A program made the translations under genes and the position numbers. A DNA stretch of 27,133 nucleotides. Source: Chara braunii. Lineage: Eukaryota > Streptophyta > Charophyceae > Charales > Characeae. Shown piece after piece: positions 1 to 9,167 of the stretch. The stretch's first letter is position 1. Each line of letters starts with the position of its first letter. The DNA is taken from the NCBI GenBank assembly GCA_003427395.1, contig BFEA01000213.1, forward strand, positions 1,198,195-1,225,327, given 5' to 3'. The notes beneath the pieces are model-generated. The model searched no databases, was not told the DNA's origin, and saw only the letters and a program-made list of their open reading frames with translations.

Positions 1-597
1 ACGAGTGTTTCCTAAATAGTTGGGGGACATAACGCAAATGAACACAACATTGAAGGGCAACATAAAACATTCCCTTTCTTTTTTCACCTTTCGACACTTT
101 CGTTAATTTGTACCGTTTCTCAATTTGTCCATGTTATCCTTCCACAGGGGCCATTCTAATCTCCTTTCTCTGTATGGTTTTCCAACTTTAGCATTCCCGG
201 GGACGAAATCCACCGGCAAGGATCAAATGTTATGCCCCGTTGATCTTCGTTATTTACCAGCCAAAGGATGAGGGCCCTTGCTCTTTGCTACGGCCATTTC
301 ACTGCTGAAGGAGCAAAAGCCGCGTGGGGCAGGCAGAAAAGCAAATGTGCATTGGGTTTTGCTATCGGTTCTCTGCTCTCATACACAGCAAAGCAATCGC
401 ATGTGACATCACCATTGCCCACCCTCCACAGCAGCCCCTTGCCACACTACTCACCGAACGTGCTAAAGGGTGAGTGTATCTTAGGCTAGAAGATGGAAAT
501 GCACTCTCACCACTGTTCTGGCTGTTCCATTCCACACGAGGTGAGTGGTGGAGCAAGGAGGCTTCATAATCAAGCAGACAGTCAAGCTACCACATAC
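1..597 (-). other. Probable intron 1 of the Rieske gene; no second exon found
   Basis: I looked on the minus strand for the expected CLYHGW-type second Rieske ligand motif and the following conserved region and did not find them in any frame. The stretch is best read as intron, running off the left edge. No repeats or RNA genes stand out. Confidence 0.5.
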
Positions 598-603
598 CTG
601 TCC
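590..603 (-). other. 5' splice donor of the Rieske exon
   Basis: On the minus strand the exon ends GGGACAG and continues GTATGTGG, with the intron starting at 597. Similarity to the Rieske family stops exactly here (after SEGQ), and the read-through frame is unlike the family and stops near 481. This supports an intron in the same place where the second cluster half should begin. Confidence 0.75.
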
Positions 604-1362
604 CTCCGAGAGCTTGGCCAGCCGATGTGGGCACTTGTCCTCCACACAACGGACTATCCCTGCACTATCTCTGTACAGCACCAGTGGCTTGTCAAAGATA
701 GTAATGGGCACGGGTTTCCCGTCAGGGAATTCCCGGGAATACCAGACCGGGTACCACTCCGCCTGCCAGTCGTAGGGCACCTGTTTTTGGCTGTCATCAG
801 CATGCCGTTGGGGTTCGTCCAGCTGATAGCTTCCCACCTCCTCCCCTCCCTCTTGCTCTCCTGCTTGAGCTGTGAATCCCATATCTGCTGTAGCTGCACG
901 GGCTATCAAGCTCATGCCGGAATTGATGTCAACTGCTGATCGTTTCTGACGACTGTTCAGACTTGCGTGATCGGGCTGCCACAAACTTCTCTGGCCTGCT
1001 CCTTCCCATCCTGCTCCTCCTCCTCCTGTCCCGCATCTCCTACCTCTTGATAACCATCTCTCACCTGCCCCAATCACCCATTGAGTGCATGCGAGCTGCC
1101 GTAGGCATCGACGTCCACCGCTGTGCGTTATTGACGAGGGCTCCCGGAACAGCTGTGTCTCGTTGGCTACCAGGTACTGAACTTGATTCCGAAACAAGGA
1201 GGTTCCCACGTGAAAGATGGGAGATAGACTCACAGCCGAAGAAATCAGCCGCACTCTTGTAGTGTTCTGCTTCTGAGGAACAAAGCTTTCTCTGTCACTT
1301 GCATCACCATGGAGCTTCCACGTGGAGAACGTAGATGGGCAAAGGGCCGACCCGGCTGCCAT
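598..1362 (-). CDS. TIC55/PTC52-like Rieske [2Fe-2S] protein, first exon (partial gene)
   Basis: First coding exon, about 255 residues, of a plastid Rieske non-haem oxygenase-family protein. I chose the ATG at 1362 because it opens MAAGSALCPST in a good context (G at +4). The frame is open upstream only to a GTG at 1392. The first ~190 residues are Ser/Arg-rich and poorly conserved, as expected of a transit peptide plus linker. The Rieske domain starts near residue 194 (YDWQAEWYPVWY) and runs through FDKPLVLYRD to CPHRLAKLSEGQ, which holds the first Cys-x-His cluster ligand pair. The second pair (Cys-x2-His, in the family's CLYHGW motif) is absent and must lie in the next exon, beyond the window. 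The domain resembles the TIC55/PTC52 branch (SEGQ after CPHRLAKL) more than pheophorbide a oxygenase. Family members act at the chloroplast envelope in chlorophyll metabolism or import-linked redox. The exact paralogue is not decided. Confidence 0.85.
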
Positions 1363-2567
1363 AGCTGCTGACGGAACGGAGAACCTGATCACTCTCTCTC
1401 CCCACCAAGGTTCACACGTTTAGCTGCACAGAACAGTGTCAAGGTTGCTACTTCGATCCCAATCCCAACCACCACAACCACCTCACATCCACCATCAGTA
1501 GTGAGCTTCCTAGGGCAACCAAGGTTCACACTGTGGTCAGGCGCTTTCAACTGTGCTCTCTGTGCGTAATTAGTAATTACGGCATATGCGTCCAAGATCA
1601 GCCACAATTGCAGTCAGATACATCTAGGAAAGTCCTAGAGTGTCAGAGTATGCCCTTCGCTGCAGCTGCAGATGGCGCCGCGCAATCCGCCGCACGTTGT
1701 CCTGGTCGTACAAATATCATCCATTTATCCTCATATGTATCCAGTTGCTCGTGTTCCACCACAGCTGCACAATCCGCCTGCGCCGCTTGTCAAACCCACA
1801 TGTATTCTGTGGTTGCCATGAGAAATTTCCAGATTTAGAAGAATCATCACAGTTGTAAGTCACACTTCGTAATTGAATGGATTCAGCCATTTATATATTG
1901 TATATTTTGTTATATTTTTATTTATCTGTGTTTTCAGGAAAATTCAGGAAGACTTGAGCAGCCCACAGCCTAGGGAAACTGGGTTTTTCAGGGGGCGTTC
2001 CTGACCAGGCCTTTTTCTTATACCCAGCACAGGCGCCCTCTGGGCACTTGGAACTAAGTCACGAGTGCAGTGGCCATTTTGGATAATGTCAGGCCACCTG
2101 AAGAAAAGAAGGGTCACAGCGGTAATCCTGGGTTTTACTTTGGCCCACCAGACAGGCGGCGGTTTTGGATTCGACGTTCTGGGTACTGTCAGACTACTCT
2201 GTGATGAAATGGGCCGCAACGGTAATTTTGGGCTCTAGCCTTGGCCTAACAGTCTAGGTCAGTCTCTGCAGTGCGATAGATGGTGGCTATTCATGTCCAG
2301 CTGCTCCCGCCATCCGATTGACGTTCCTTTCAAACTTGTTCCTTCCACTCAAGAACATACCGAGCAGGGAAGGGGGGAGATGTCTTCCATGATAGAATGT
2401 CATCAATGAATAGATATATGAATGCATATGCTTGCACAGTGCACAGATCTCACTGACGAAGTTCATTGATGAACATTGCTTTATTCCGGTAGAGCGTGAG
2501 GTTGGCAATTTCTGGTCCGGTGTTAGTGCCCATACAGATACTGACCACCGGATGGCACAGAGTGCTA
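1363..2567. other. Upstream region of the Rieske gene; no gene recognised
   Basis: This probably holds the 5' leader and promoter of the minus-strand Rieske gene, but I see no convincing TATA box. There is a pair of short direct repeats (AAGGTTCACAC at about 1408 and 1522). There is also a weak ~100-bp repeat (CGGTAAT followed by TTGGCC, near 2120 and 2217). The open frames here are short and resemble nothing I know. Confidence 0.35.
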
Positions 2568-2716
2568 AATTTATTATTATTATTATTAATTTTCTAATTA
2601 ATATATTTTTTTTAATTAATTTCAATTTTAATTAATTAATTAATTAATTAATTAATTAATTAATTTACTTTTTATTTTTTATTTTTTATTTTATTATTAT
2701 ATATATATATATATAT
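2568..2716. repeat. Compound AT-rich microsatellite
   Basis: The stretch contains (TTA)n, a long (TTAA)n tract around 2628-2666, T-rich sequence, then (TA)n at about 2698-2716. The (TA)n directly abuts the hammerhead-containing segment, which has a second (TA)n on its far side at 2824-2835. Confidence 0.9.
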
Positions 2717-2783
2717 CGTCAAATAGAACTGCCCGGTAAACCGTAGGCAGAGAGGGAGAAGAGGACAACAAACGAGGGGCTGT

Positions 2784-2820
2784 GACAAACTGTTTCGTCG
2801 GAGTTTCACCGACTCATCAG
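2784..2820 (-). ncRNA. Hammerhead-ribozyme core, helix I not formed locally
   Basis: Reading the minus strand, the conserved core appears in order: CTGATGA (2820-2814), helix II GTCGG/CCGAC with loop TGAAACT (2813-2797), GAAA (2796-2793), a 3-bp helix III ACA/TGT closed by GTT, and a GTC cleavage triplet at 2786-2784. This is the type-I layout with a very short helix III known from hammerheads in Penelope-like retroelements. The bases flanking CTGATGA and GTC do not pair with each other, so helix I is missing or long-range and self-cleavage cannot be assumed. A stable hairpin lies downstream at 2729-2750, and (TA)n tracts flank the segment on both sides. Confidence 0.75.
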
Positions 2821-2834
2821 GAGTATATATATAT

Positions 2835-2905
2835 ATTCAAATGGCAGCCAAAGATCGTATGATCCAGGCACTCCGGCCTGGTTCATACGACGGCTGCTGT
2901 TGAAT
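2835..2905. repeat. Long imperfect palindrome next to the hammerhead
   Basis: Nested arms pair around an 8-base loop at 2869-2876: ATTCAA/TTGAAT (2835-2840 with 2900-2905), GCAGCC/GGCTGC (2844-2849 with 2892-2897), CGTATGA/TCATACG (2856-2862 with 2883-2889) and CCAGG/CCTGG (2864-2868 with 2877-2881). It sits between the hammerhead core and the conserved GGGACGCC hairpin, all in minus sense, and may be part of the same terminal region. Confidence 0.8.
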
Positions 2906-2912
2906 TATAAAA

Positions 2913-2936
2913 GCCGGAAAACGGGTCCGGCGTCCC
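2913..2936 (-). ncRNA. Conserved GGGACG hairpin module, CG-stem variant (copy 1)
   Basis: On the minus strand GGGAC is followed by the stem GCCGGA/TCCGGC around loop CCCGTTT. The retroposon copies further right have GCTGGA/TCCAGC with the same loop, so the third stem pair changes from T-A to C-G on both sides. The second unit of the duplication carries an identical copy at 3057-3080. Confidence 0.75.
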
Positions 2937-3056
2937 TCACATCGTAGAATAGGCTCAACAAAACGAACATAAAAAAGGAAGTATGCCGAAACCCTAAGTA
3001 CACCAACGCTAGAAACAAAACCGTCCATCCACGACGGCTGCTGTTGAATTATAAAA

Positions 3057-3080
3057 GCCGGAAAACGGGTCCGGCGTCCC
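3057..3080 (-). ncRNA. Conserved GGGACG hairpin module (copy 2)
   Basis: This is identical to the copy at 2913-2936, because it lies in the second unit of the 144-bp tandem duplication. It is not independent evidence for conservation. Confidence 0.75.
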
Positions 3081-3174
3081 TCACATCGTAGAATAGGCTC
3101 AACAAAACGAACATAAAAAAGGAAGTATGCCGAAACCCTAAGTACACCAACGCTAGAAACAAAACCGTCCATCC

Positions 3175-4130
3175 ACTGTTGAGCACCAAACCCTGCGTGT
3201 TCAGACCCCGCAAAGCCCACCCACCTCCTCGCGATTTAGAGCGGATAGCACCACCACCGATACTCACCTACCGAAATCACCAACTCCCACCATGATGGCA
3301 ATTTCACTAACCAGCGGAAATACCCTACCACCCGCACGGCAGGGGCCAGAGACCCCGCAGACCCACCCACCTCCTCACGATTTAGGGTACACCACTCCTC
3401 TCGTCTGCATTTCGCCTCGCAATGGGGTCTTCACCGCCCACCATGATGAAGCACCCGCGGAGCGACACTCACCAATCCCACTCAATATGACAGGATGTCA
3501 GAAAAAAAACCAACGACATATAAAGAGACAAAACCGAGAATATAATCCATGCATTAACGAGGGAAATCAAAATTCCTACTGACACGTACAATTCCATCCA
3601 CAACCGAACAGAAACGTAGCAACAAAACAAACAGGGTTGCCAACCTATGGGGGCACACAGTCCTGTTCAATGTAAAAAACAAACCGACAGAACACCCCAC
3701 CTCCCGCGCGGCAAGGGTTGAAAACCCCGCAAGCCCTCCCACCTCCTCGCGACATGGGGCGAACTGCTCCACAAGTCTGCTTCCACGCCCTAAGAAACCC
3801 CACCGCCCACCATGGCGGGGTCACTGCAGCAAGAAGCTCACTCGTACGTATCCCAACTAAAGCACATCAAAGCCGCTTCACCTAAACGCAAAAACAAAAC
3901 GACCAAAAGAACATCAATAAACCAGAAACCACACGCAAAAGCATAGTACCTAACACAAAACCGAAAATGAAAACGCTCGCCTAACACAGCCAAGCAAACC
4001 AACAAAAACTATGAGACTGAATGCACTCACTTACTGCGACCAACAAAACTACAAAACTGAATACGGTCGCCTAACACGGCGAACAACAAGATCAGAGCAG
4101 GGCTTCTCGAGTCGCCCAAGCTATGCAGGA
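3175..4130 (-). repeat. Minus-sense repeat element, block 1: T-rich leader and monomers
   Basis: Three diverged monomers share a core that reads, on the plus strand, CCCACCTCCTCRCGATTTAG (near 3218, 3366 and 3742). Around it lie a C/G-rich box (ACCCGCACGGCAGGGGCC type) and CCCACCATGATGG. The first two monomers are about 145 bp apart. On the minus strand the block starts with a T-rich leader (about 4130-3860) containing several TTAGGCGA-like boxes. It then runs through the monomers into the GATGTGAGGGACGCCGG motif at 3080. Block 2 (6660-9160) repeats this architecture. I recognise no protein, so I read it as a non-autonomous retroelement or repeat-bearing transcript. Confidence 0.6.
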
Positions 4131-4500
4131 CAGCACAAACGATCCGGCCAGACGAGAAGCTCGCTTGTTCCGTATCTACGACCAGGGGGCCAGCGCCCCT
4201 GATCGGGTTGCATCTCTTGTTTGTTGCAGCGTGCGAACCCTGCCCCGCATTCGTCCACACATGCTTCTCCATCCCGTCACGAACCAACGAGGATTGCCGG
4301 TGTAAGCCGACCAAGGCCAGAAATGGCTGGAGGCATGATGTCACGCCCAGTAGACTGCTATCCCCCCGCGCCCTTGCGCCTTCACCCCTAGCGTCCGCGC
4401 CACCTCCGGCAGCAAGTTCTGGCATGCATGCTGCGCTTGTGTTTGCGCTGCGTGCGTTAGCGGTCCCCCGCTGCTCGACGCCGCCGACCAAATTCCTACC
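4131..4500. other. GC-rich stretch, no supported gene
   Basis: A 154-codon minus-strand frame (4491-4027) crosses this region, but its low-complexity Ala/Gly/Arg composition and the underlying repeat leader argue against a real protein. Nothing else is identified. Confidence 0.3.
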
Positions 4501-4620
4501 CAGTTTATAAGTTTATTTTTTTTAATTATTATTATTATTTTAAATTTATTTTTTATTTTTTATTTTAATTTTAAATTCTATGTATAAAATTTATTATTTT
4601 TTGGGGGAAAAAAAAGATTG
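4501..4620. repeat. AT-rich low-complexity DNA
   Basis: Runs of T, (ATT)n and (TTTTA)n-like sequence. They may be the degraded tail of a minus-sense retroposon, but no body can be assigned. Confidence 0.7.
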
Positions 4621-4631
4621 AAAAAATGGTC

Positions 4632-4633
<2 letters not shown>

Positions 4634-4693
<60 letters not shown>
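4634..4693. repeat. (GT)n microsatellite
   Basis: About 30 uninterrupted GT units. It is the source of the spurious Cys-Val and Thr-His frames in this region. Confidence 0.97.
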
Positions 4694-4695
<2 letters not shown>

Positions 4696-4769
4696 CTGAA
4701 GGACACTACAGCCATGTTGGGGTGCGGTGGATATCATGACCGGTGTCCCTTTTGTGCACTGTTGCATTG

Positions 4770-4830
4770 CTGTGGTGCTCAAGGAACTCGTCCCTTGAGG
4801 CTAAGGGCGCCGGTTCGAATCCATGGTTTC
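4770..4830 (+). repeat. tRNA-like fragment with a Pol III B box
   Basis: GGTTCGAATCC (about 4811-4821) is an excellent B box. It is preceded by CCCTT...AAGGG, which could be a long variable arm as in Leu/Ser tRNAs. The acceptor and D arms do not close, so this is not a working tRNA. It is probably the remnant of a tRNA-derived SINE head or a pseudo-tRNA. Confidence 0.4.
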
Positions 4831-6511
4831 ACTGAGGAGGTCCGAGGCTCATAAGCCCGGTAAGACTATGTCGGGAAGTTGGTACGTACTGGGGTATTTT
4901 GAGTAGTTGGAACGGGACCGTGTAGGTGTACACTGCAAAGATGACTGGTCCAATTGACGGGAAAGGTATTTTGCAAACTTCTTTTATTGTCAGAAGGGCA
5001 TTCCACTTCACCACAATCTTTTAAGGGCATTTTGGTGTTTGTCTCATCTTTGGGGGGTGTATTACAAACTTGCCTGGGTTACCGGCCGGCCCGCCCAGGT
5101 TGCCTCGGATTGGCCCAGGTGGCCCGCCCGGGTCAGGTCCGGGCAAAGTTCCAGTCAAGGTCCCCGGCAGTCCCAGCGCAAAAACCAAAAAAAAATTCAA
5201 AAAAGTGCAAGGAATATGAGTAGGAACGATATACAGAAAGACAAGTTGCAAAATCACACAGATGTCCAAGTAGTCGTGTACAAGCAGAGAGCACAAATGC
5301 ACCGAGATTCCATCCAAATAAGAGCAATACAATGAAGTCATGGGCCAATGTTCTAGCCCTCAGGCCACACCAACAGAGTATCCAAAGTCGCCCCTCTCTG
5401 TCTGGCGCCCAGCGCCCAGCCTACACTACTCGACTATCCTACCTACATCAGCATTCTCACAACAGGCTCACTTCGACTCTTGAAGACCAATGTACATGAC
5501 ATCAACACCATAGCCGACCTCTCTCATGTACCAGGTATGTATCTCGTCTCCCCTCATCAGACCCTGTCCACCCACACTCGCCTCCTTCCTGAAGACCACC
5601 GATCGCCCTCTTACCCCCTAGCGCCCTGCAGCCCGGCTATGGCTGCTAGCGCTCCGCTGCCCAGCAGCGCCCCTCTCACCTCTCATGTGCCCTGCAAGCG
5701 CCCTGCCCGCAACGCAGCAGCGTGACCGCATTGCCTGCGTAGGCCAGAATGCCAGACCCTAGCTGCCTTCCTTCCTATATGGAAGTGGCAGCCTCTGTTT
5801 GGCTCCGTGTGGTCTGGCTGGGAAGCTTCCAGTAGCTTCCGGTCGGGCCCTAGTGCCTGCGCCCAGGCCCAGTGCGACAGTTGAGGGCCTGAGCCCTTTA
5901 CAGTTGGGCACGGCCTGAGTTTCCAGACTTGGGCCATTTGCTGCATTTGCACAGGACCCGGGGTATGTACGTTGACCATGCTGCTTTTGCGTAGGCCTGT
6001 AGCCACTTCGTGACGTATCGGCCCTGCATTGTGTGTATGTGCCCAGGTGCAACTGTCAGGGCCTGGGCCAAACTGTACAACGTAGCTTAGGGAGGCTCAC
6101 GCGTCCACTCAACCAACTGGCGTGCTGCAACAGCCTGAGTACCCACGTATGGAAAATGTCGAATTTTCCCCTCTAGTGAATATTCACGCCCGCCTTCACT
6201 TAGGGCGGGCACTGGGGTTGCTGAGGCCCTCTTCCCAGAACATCTGCTTGTTTGATAAGGGCCTCGCAAGGGCTCATTCCTCGCAAAAATCTGGATTTTT
6301 AAAAGAAAAAAACTATGTCATGCAGAATTCCAAAGCAAGGACTAATCATTGGCCAGTAGCTGCACCTCCCCTTTCATCTCCCTCACCCCCATCGAGTAAC
6401 ATCAGTGTCTAAGGCCAACACTCTCCCACACACCACATGCAACCCACTCACACTCGCACTCACGCCCCAACCCTGCACCCTAAACCACCAGGCAATCGCC
6501 AAACATGCAAT
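4831..6511. other. No gene recognised; minor repeats
   Basis: A GC-rich patch at 5070-5175 repeats CCCRGGT/CCCGCCC-like words. The stretch 5350-5730 is C-rich, and about 25 bp near 5500 (ATCAACACCATAGCCGACC) resembles a piece near 11748, hinting at an old dispersed repeat. The stretch 5850-6080 has many GGCCTGGGC-like words. Open frames are short and unlike known proteins. Confidence 0.35.
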
Positions 6512-6558
6512 TACCTCCCTCCACCGAGAGAGGTAACCTCCCTTCACCAAGAGAGGTA
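6512..6558. repeat. Two tandem short hairpins
   Basis: Each ~23-bp unit starts ACCTCCCT and ends GAGAGGTA (6512-6535 and 6536-6558). The ends of each unit can pair (ACCTC with GAGGT). The two differ only in the loop (YCACCRA). Confidence 0.75.
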
Positions 6559-6659
6559 GATAGCTATGCTTGCAGGGGTCCCCCGTATAGTGCTAGGAGT
6601 AGTGGTAGGTAGGTCATGAAAGATCAGAATTTGAGAGAACAATGTAGTGTAGTTATTAA

Positions 6660-7496
6660 AAATAAAAAATAAAAAAAATCGAACAACTTTTTTTCACTCT
6701 TTTTTTTTTCTTTCTGAACTTTCTTTTCTTTTTACAAGATGGGTAACGTGCCCGGTGTCCCTCACATCAATTTGGCGGGTCAAAAGCATGGTCGAGGCAC
6801 ACAATCCAAGTCCAACCTCTGCCCACCGAGCATGGGACAGGAGGACAACCCCCCCAAAAAGAACAAACCTAACAGTTACGTTCCCCATTCATCCAGAACT
6901 ATCACCACTCCTTGCAAACCCGCCCTACCACCCACGTGGCAGGGGTTTGTGTCCACAGGCCCCCAACTGCAGACACAGACCCCGCACAAACCCACCCGCC
7001 TTCTCGTGACTTAGGGCGGATTGCACCTCTATCCACACTCTCCTTTACCACAAGACACCACCTCCCACCATAATGGTGTTTTTGCAAGCCAGCAGCAGTA
7101 CCCTACCACCCACGTGGGAGGGGCCAAAGGGCCCGTGAAACCCTCCCTCCTCCTCACGATTTAGGGTAGACTGCTCCTTCAACCTGCATTCACTCCCTTA
7201 CAGAACTTTGCCGCCCTCCATGACGAAGTCCCTGTGGAGCTATGATTTCCTTCTCAAGAATAAACGGATGATGGCAGAAACCGGAGCCGCTCACAAAGAG
7301 AGGAACGCCACAACAATGAATACCACTTTCTCATGAATCGCCCAAACCCCCCAGCTGTGCCCTACCACCCCCACGACAGGAATCGAAGGCCCCACCAACC
7401 CTCCCACCTCCTCGTGATTCAAGGCAAACTACTCCACTAATCTGCTTCAACTCCCTGAGAAAACCATGATAGAACCGTGATAAAAGTTCGCCTAAG
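6660..7496 (-). repeat. Minus-sense repeat element, block 2: monomers and 3' end
   Basis: This is the same element as 3175-4130. Monomer cores lie near 6990 (CTTCTCGTGACTTAGGGCGG), 7150 (CTCCTCACGATTTAGGG) and 7413 (CCTCCTCGTGATT). In minus sense these lead to GATGTGAGGGACACCGGGC (6766-6748) and then an A-rich tail (about 6735-6662). This gives the element a 3' end with tail, and places the GGGACG-type motif just before the tail. The leader of the element continues at 8603-9160, beyond the inserted LINE. Confidence 0.6.
7482..7496 (+). repeat. Target-site duplication, left copy
   Basis: AAAAGTTCGCCTAAG here matches AAAAGTTTGCCTAAG at 8603-8617 in 14 of 15 bases, flanking the truncated LINE. 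Confidence 0.8.
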
Positions 7497-8602
7497 CGGG
7501 ACACTACATTCCAGTAAGCCACTACTGCACGAAAGTAGGGAGAGCCCTCCAACTCAAGAAGATCACTAAAACACCATTGGCAGCGGCTACTAAGACATGG
7601 AATGAATGTCCTGGGGACATAGTCATGGAGGAGAAACTGCTGAAACTTTGGAAGCAGATTCAGAAACTCCCAGATCACAATGCAGCCAGCCTACTGTGGT
7701 TACAGTCTATGCAGTCGATCCCCTCCGCGGTGTGGCTGTCAATGAAGGGCATGTCGATCCACCCAACCTGCCCTCGTCGCGAGTGGGCATGGGAGACCAC
7801 CTCCCACCTGTGGATTGACTGCCCATATTCTCGCCTGATTTGGCAATGGTGGAGGAAGCATTGGTTCTCTGGGTGGCTCAGCATTTCCCTGGTCGGACTC
7901 TTGGATTCGCTCTGGGTGCCGCAATGTTGTAACAATATATGATTCAGGTTGGGGTTATATTGCTCAAGTAGGCAGAGGCGTCATTATGACAGTGATTTGG
8001 TATGCCAGGAACCAAAACCTTTTCAGGGATGAATCCCTTCACTCAGAAGAACTGAAAGGTCTAATTAAGTGGCAGATCAGATTGATCATCTTAGCAGACA
8101 GACAGAGGAAAGGTCCGTTGGAGTTCCTCTGCACCTGGGCTGCAAATGGGCAAATGGCAACTATCTCCCAGGAAGGCAATTTGCTATTGTGTCCTTGGTT
8201 ACTTCCTCGTTCCAGAGGACCAGTGATCTCTAATTAGGGAGGCAGGTGGGCTATCGCCCTGTGCATGATTGAGGTTGCTGTCGGATTAGACAGATCGAGG
8301 TGTTATTGAAGCGAAACTGGGTAATGCTCCAGGACTCCCCCGCTTTAGTTAGGTCGTTTGCTCACCAAGTTGTTTTGGTCCGTTTTTCTCAGTCCAGTTG
8401 TTTGTTCTTTCTGCAGAGTCTGCAGAACTTCCATTTCAAAGGGATGCTGGACCCAGTTTCCGGCTTAGCCTAATCTGGGTAATGGCCCCAGCTCACGGGG
8501 TTGAGATGTTGAGGGATTCCTGGCCTCACCTGTTTTTGCTATATTAGTATAATGTACAATGCATTGAATGCAAGTAAAATAATAATAAAAAATAATAAAT
8601 AA
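7497..8602 (+). mobile_element. 5'-truncated LINE, 3' end of ORF2 and 3' UTR
   Basis: The insert lies between 15-bp target-site duplications and ends in an A-rich AATAATAAAAAATAATAAAT tail, the hallmark of target-primed reverse transcription. It holds the C-terminal ORF2 region at 7577-7942: ASLLWLQSMQSIPSAVW, then a zf-RVT-like CPRREWAWETTSHLWIDCPY. The CxxC start is altered to CPRR. A frameshift follows, and the frame resumes at 7986-8237 (VIWYARNQNLF) to a stop. The ~365-base 3' UTR contains the GGGATGCTGGACCC hairpin at 8441-8464, about 115-140 bases upstream of the A-rich tail. The copy is dead: it lacks the endonuclease and reverse-transcriptase domains. Confidence 0.85.
8441..8464 (+). 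ncRNA. GGGACG-type hairpin module in the LINE 3' UTR
   Basis: GGGAT is followed by stem GCTGGA/TCCGGC around loop CCCAGTT. The third stem pair is a T-G wobble, intermediate between the T-A and C-G versions elsewhere in the window. A CCCC/CGGG hairpin follows at about 8485-8500, but the second conserved hairpin is absent. Confidence 0.6.
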
Positions 8603-9160
8603 AAAAGTTTGCCTAAGACGGCAAAACGGTAAACAAATCCCACACAAAAAAAAAAGACCGGCAAAAAACAAACTAAAAAACGAAGTAAACACGAAGCTCA
8701 AAAGCCAGCAAAAAACGGCGATCACACACCATCCGAACAAGCCCCAAAAACTGGCAAAGTTCCAAAGGGCAGAATCAGCAGCGGAATAGGGCCGCAAGAG
8801 CTGTCCAAATAGGGTTGCAAATATAACCACAGAACAGCAGTTGAATGAAGCCGCCAAGGCCGCCCCGATCCAGTCAAAAGTCTGCCCAATTACGTGTTAA
8901 CAAATTGCTCTCCTCCCCCTACCGATCTCCACCTGCCCATGCACATCCAACCTCGTCAACTCCCAGCACTCACGGCAAACGATTCAAGTCGCAAAGCGGC
9001 CAAAATCCAGTCGAATTCCACCTCCAACCACAACAAGCTTCCCATGCCAAAGCGTGCCCATAAGAACAGCAAAAACTCTTGCCTAAGACTAACGAAACAC
9101 AAAACAAAAGGCAAACACAAAAACACCCAAAGCTCTCACCTAAAAGAGACTCTCTCTGTC
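8603..9160 (-). repeat. Minus-sense repeat element, block 2 leader (beyond the LINE insert)
   Basis: This contains the right target-site duplication (8603-8617). On the minus strand it is T-rich with repeated TTAGGYRAG-type boxes, like the leader of block 1 at 3860-4130. No protein is recognised. The frames here are Lys/Pro-rich low complexity. Confidence 0.5.
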
Positions 9161-9167
9161 CAGTTGA

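Larger units (their letters stand above)
2887..3174. repeat. Perfect 144-bp tandem duplication
   Basis: Bases 2887-3030 are repeated at 3031-3174 with no difference I can see. Each unit carries one copy of the GGGACGCC hairpin module and the sequence leading into the minus-sense monomer element. Perfect identity means a very recent duplication or an assembly artefact. Confidence 0.9.

Noticed and set aside
481-597. Rieske frame continuing past 597
   Set aside because: The residues after SEGQ do not fit the family and a GTATGT donor lies at the break, so it is intron read-through.
3218-3240. CCCTAAAT in the monomers as telomere-like sequence
   Set aside because: Only one TTTAGGG-type word per monomer and no tandem run.
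4027-4491. 154-codon minus-strand frame
   Set aside because: Ala/Gly/Arg low complexity, overlapping the repeat leader. No family resemblance.
4594-4854. Cys-Val and Thr-His repeat proteins
   Set aside because: Translations of the (GT)n microsatellite on either strand. The same applies to the frames at 26758-27131.
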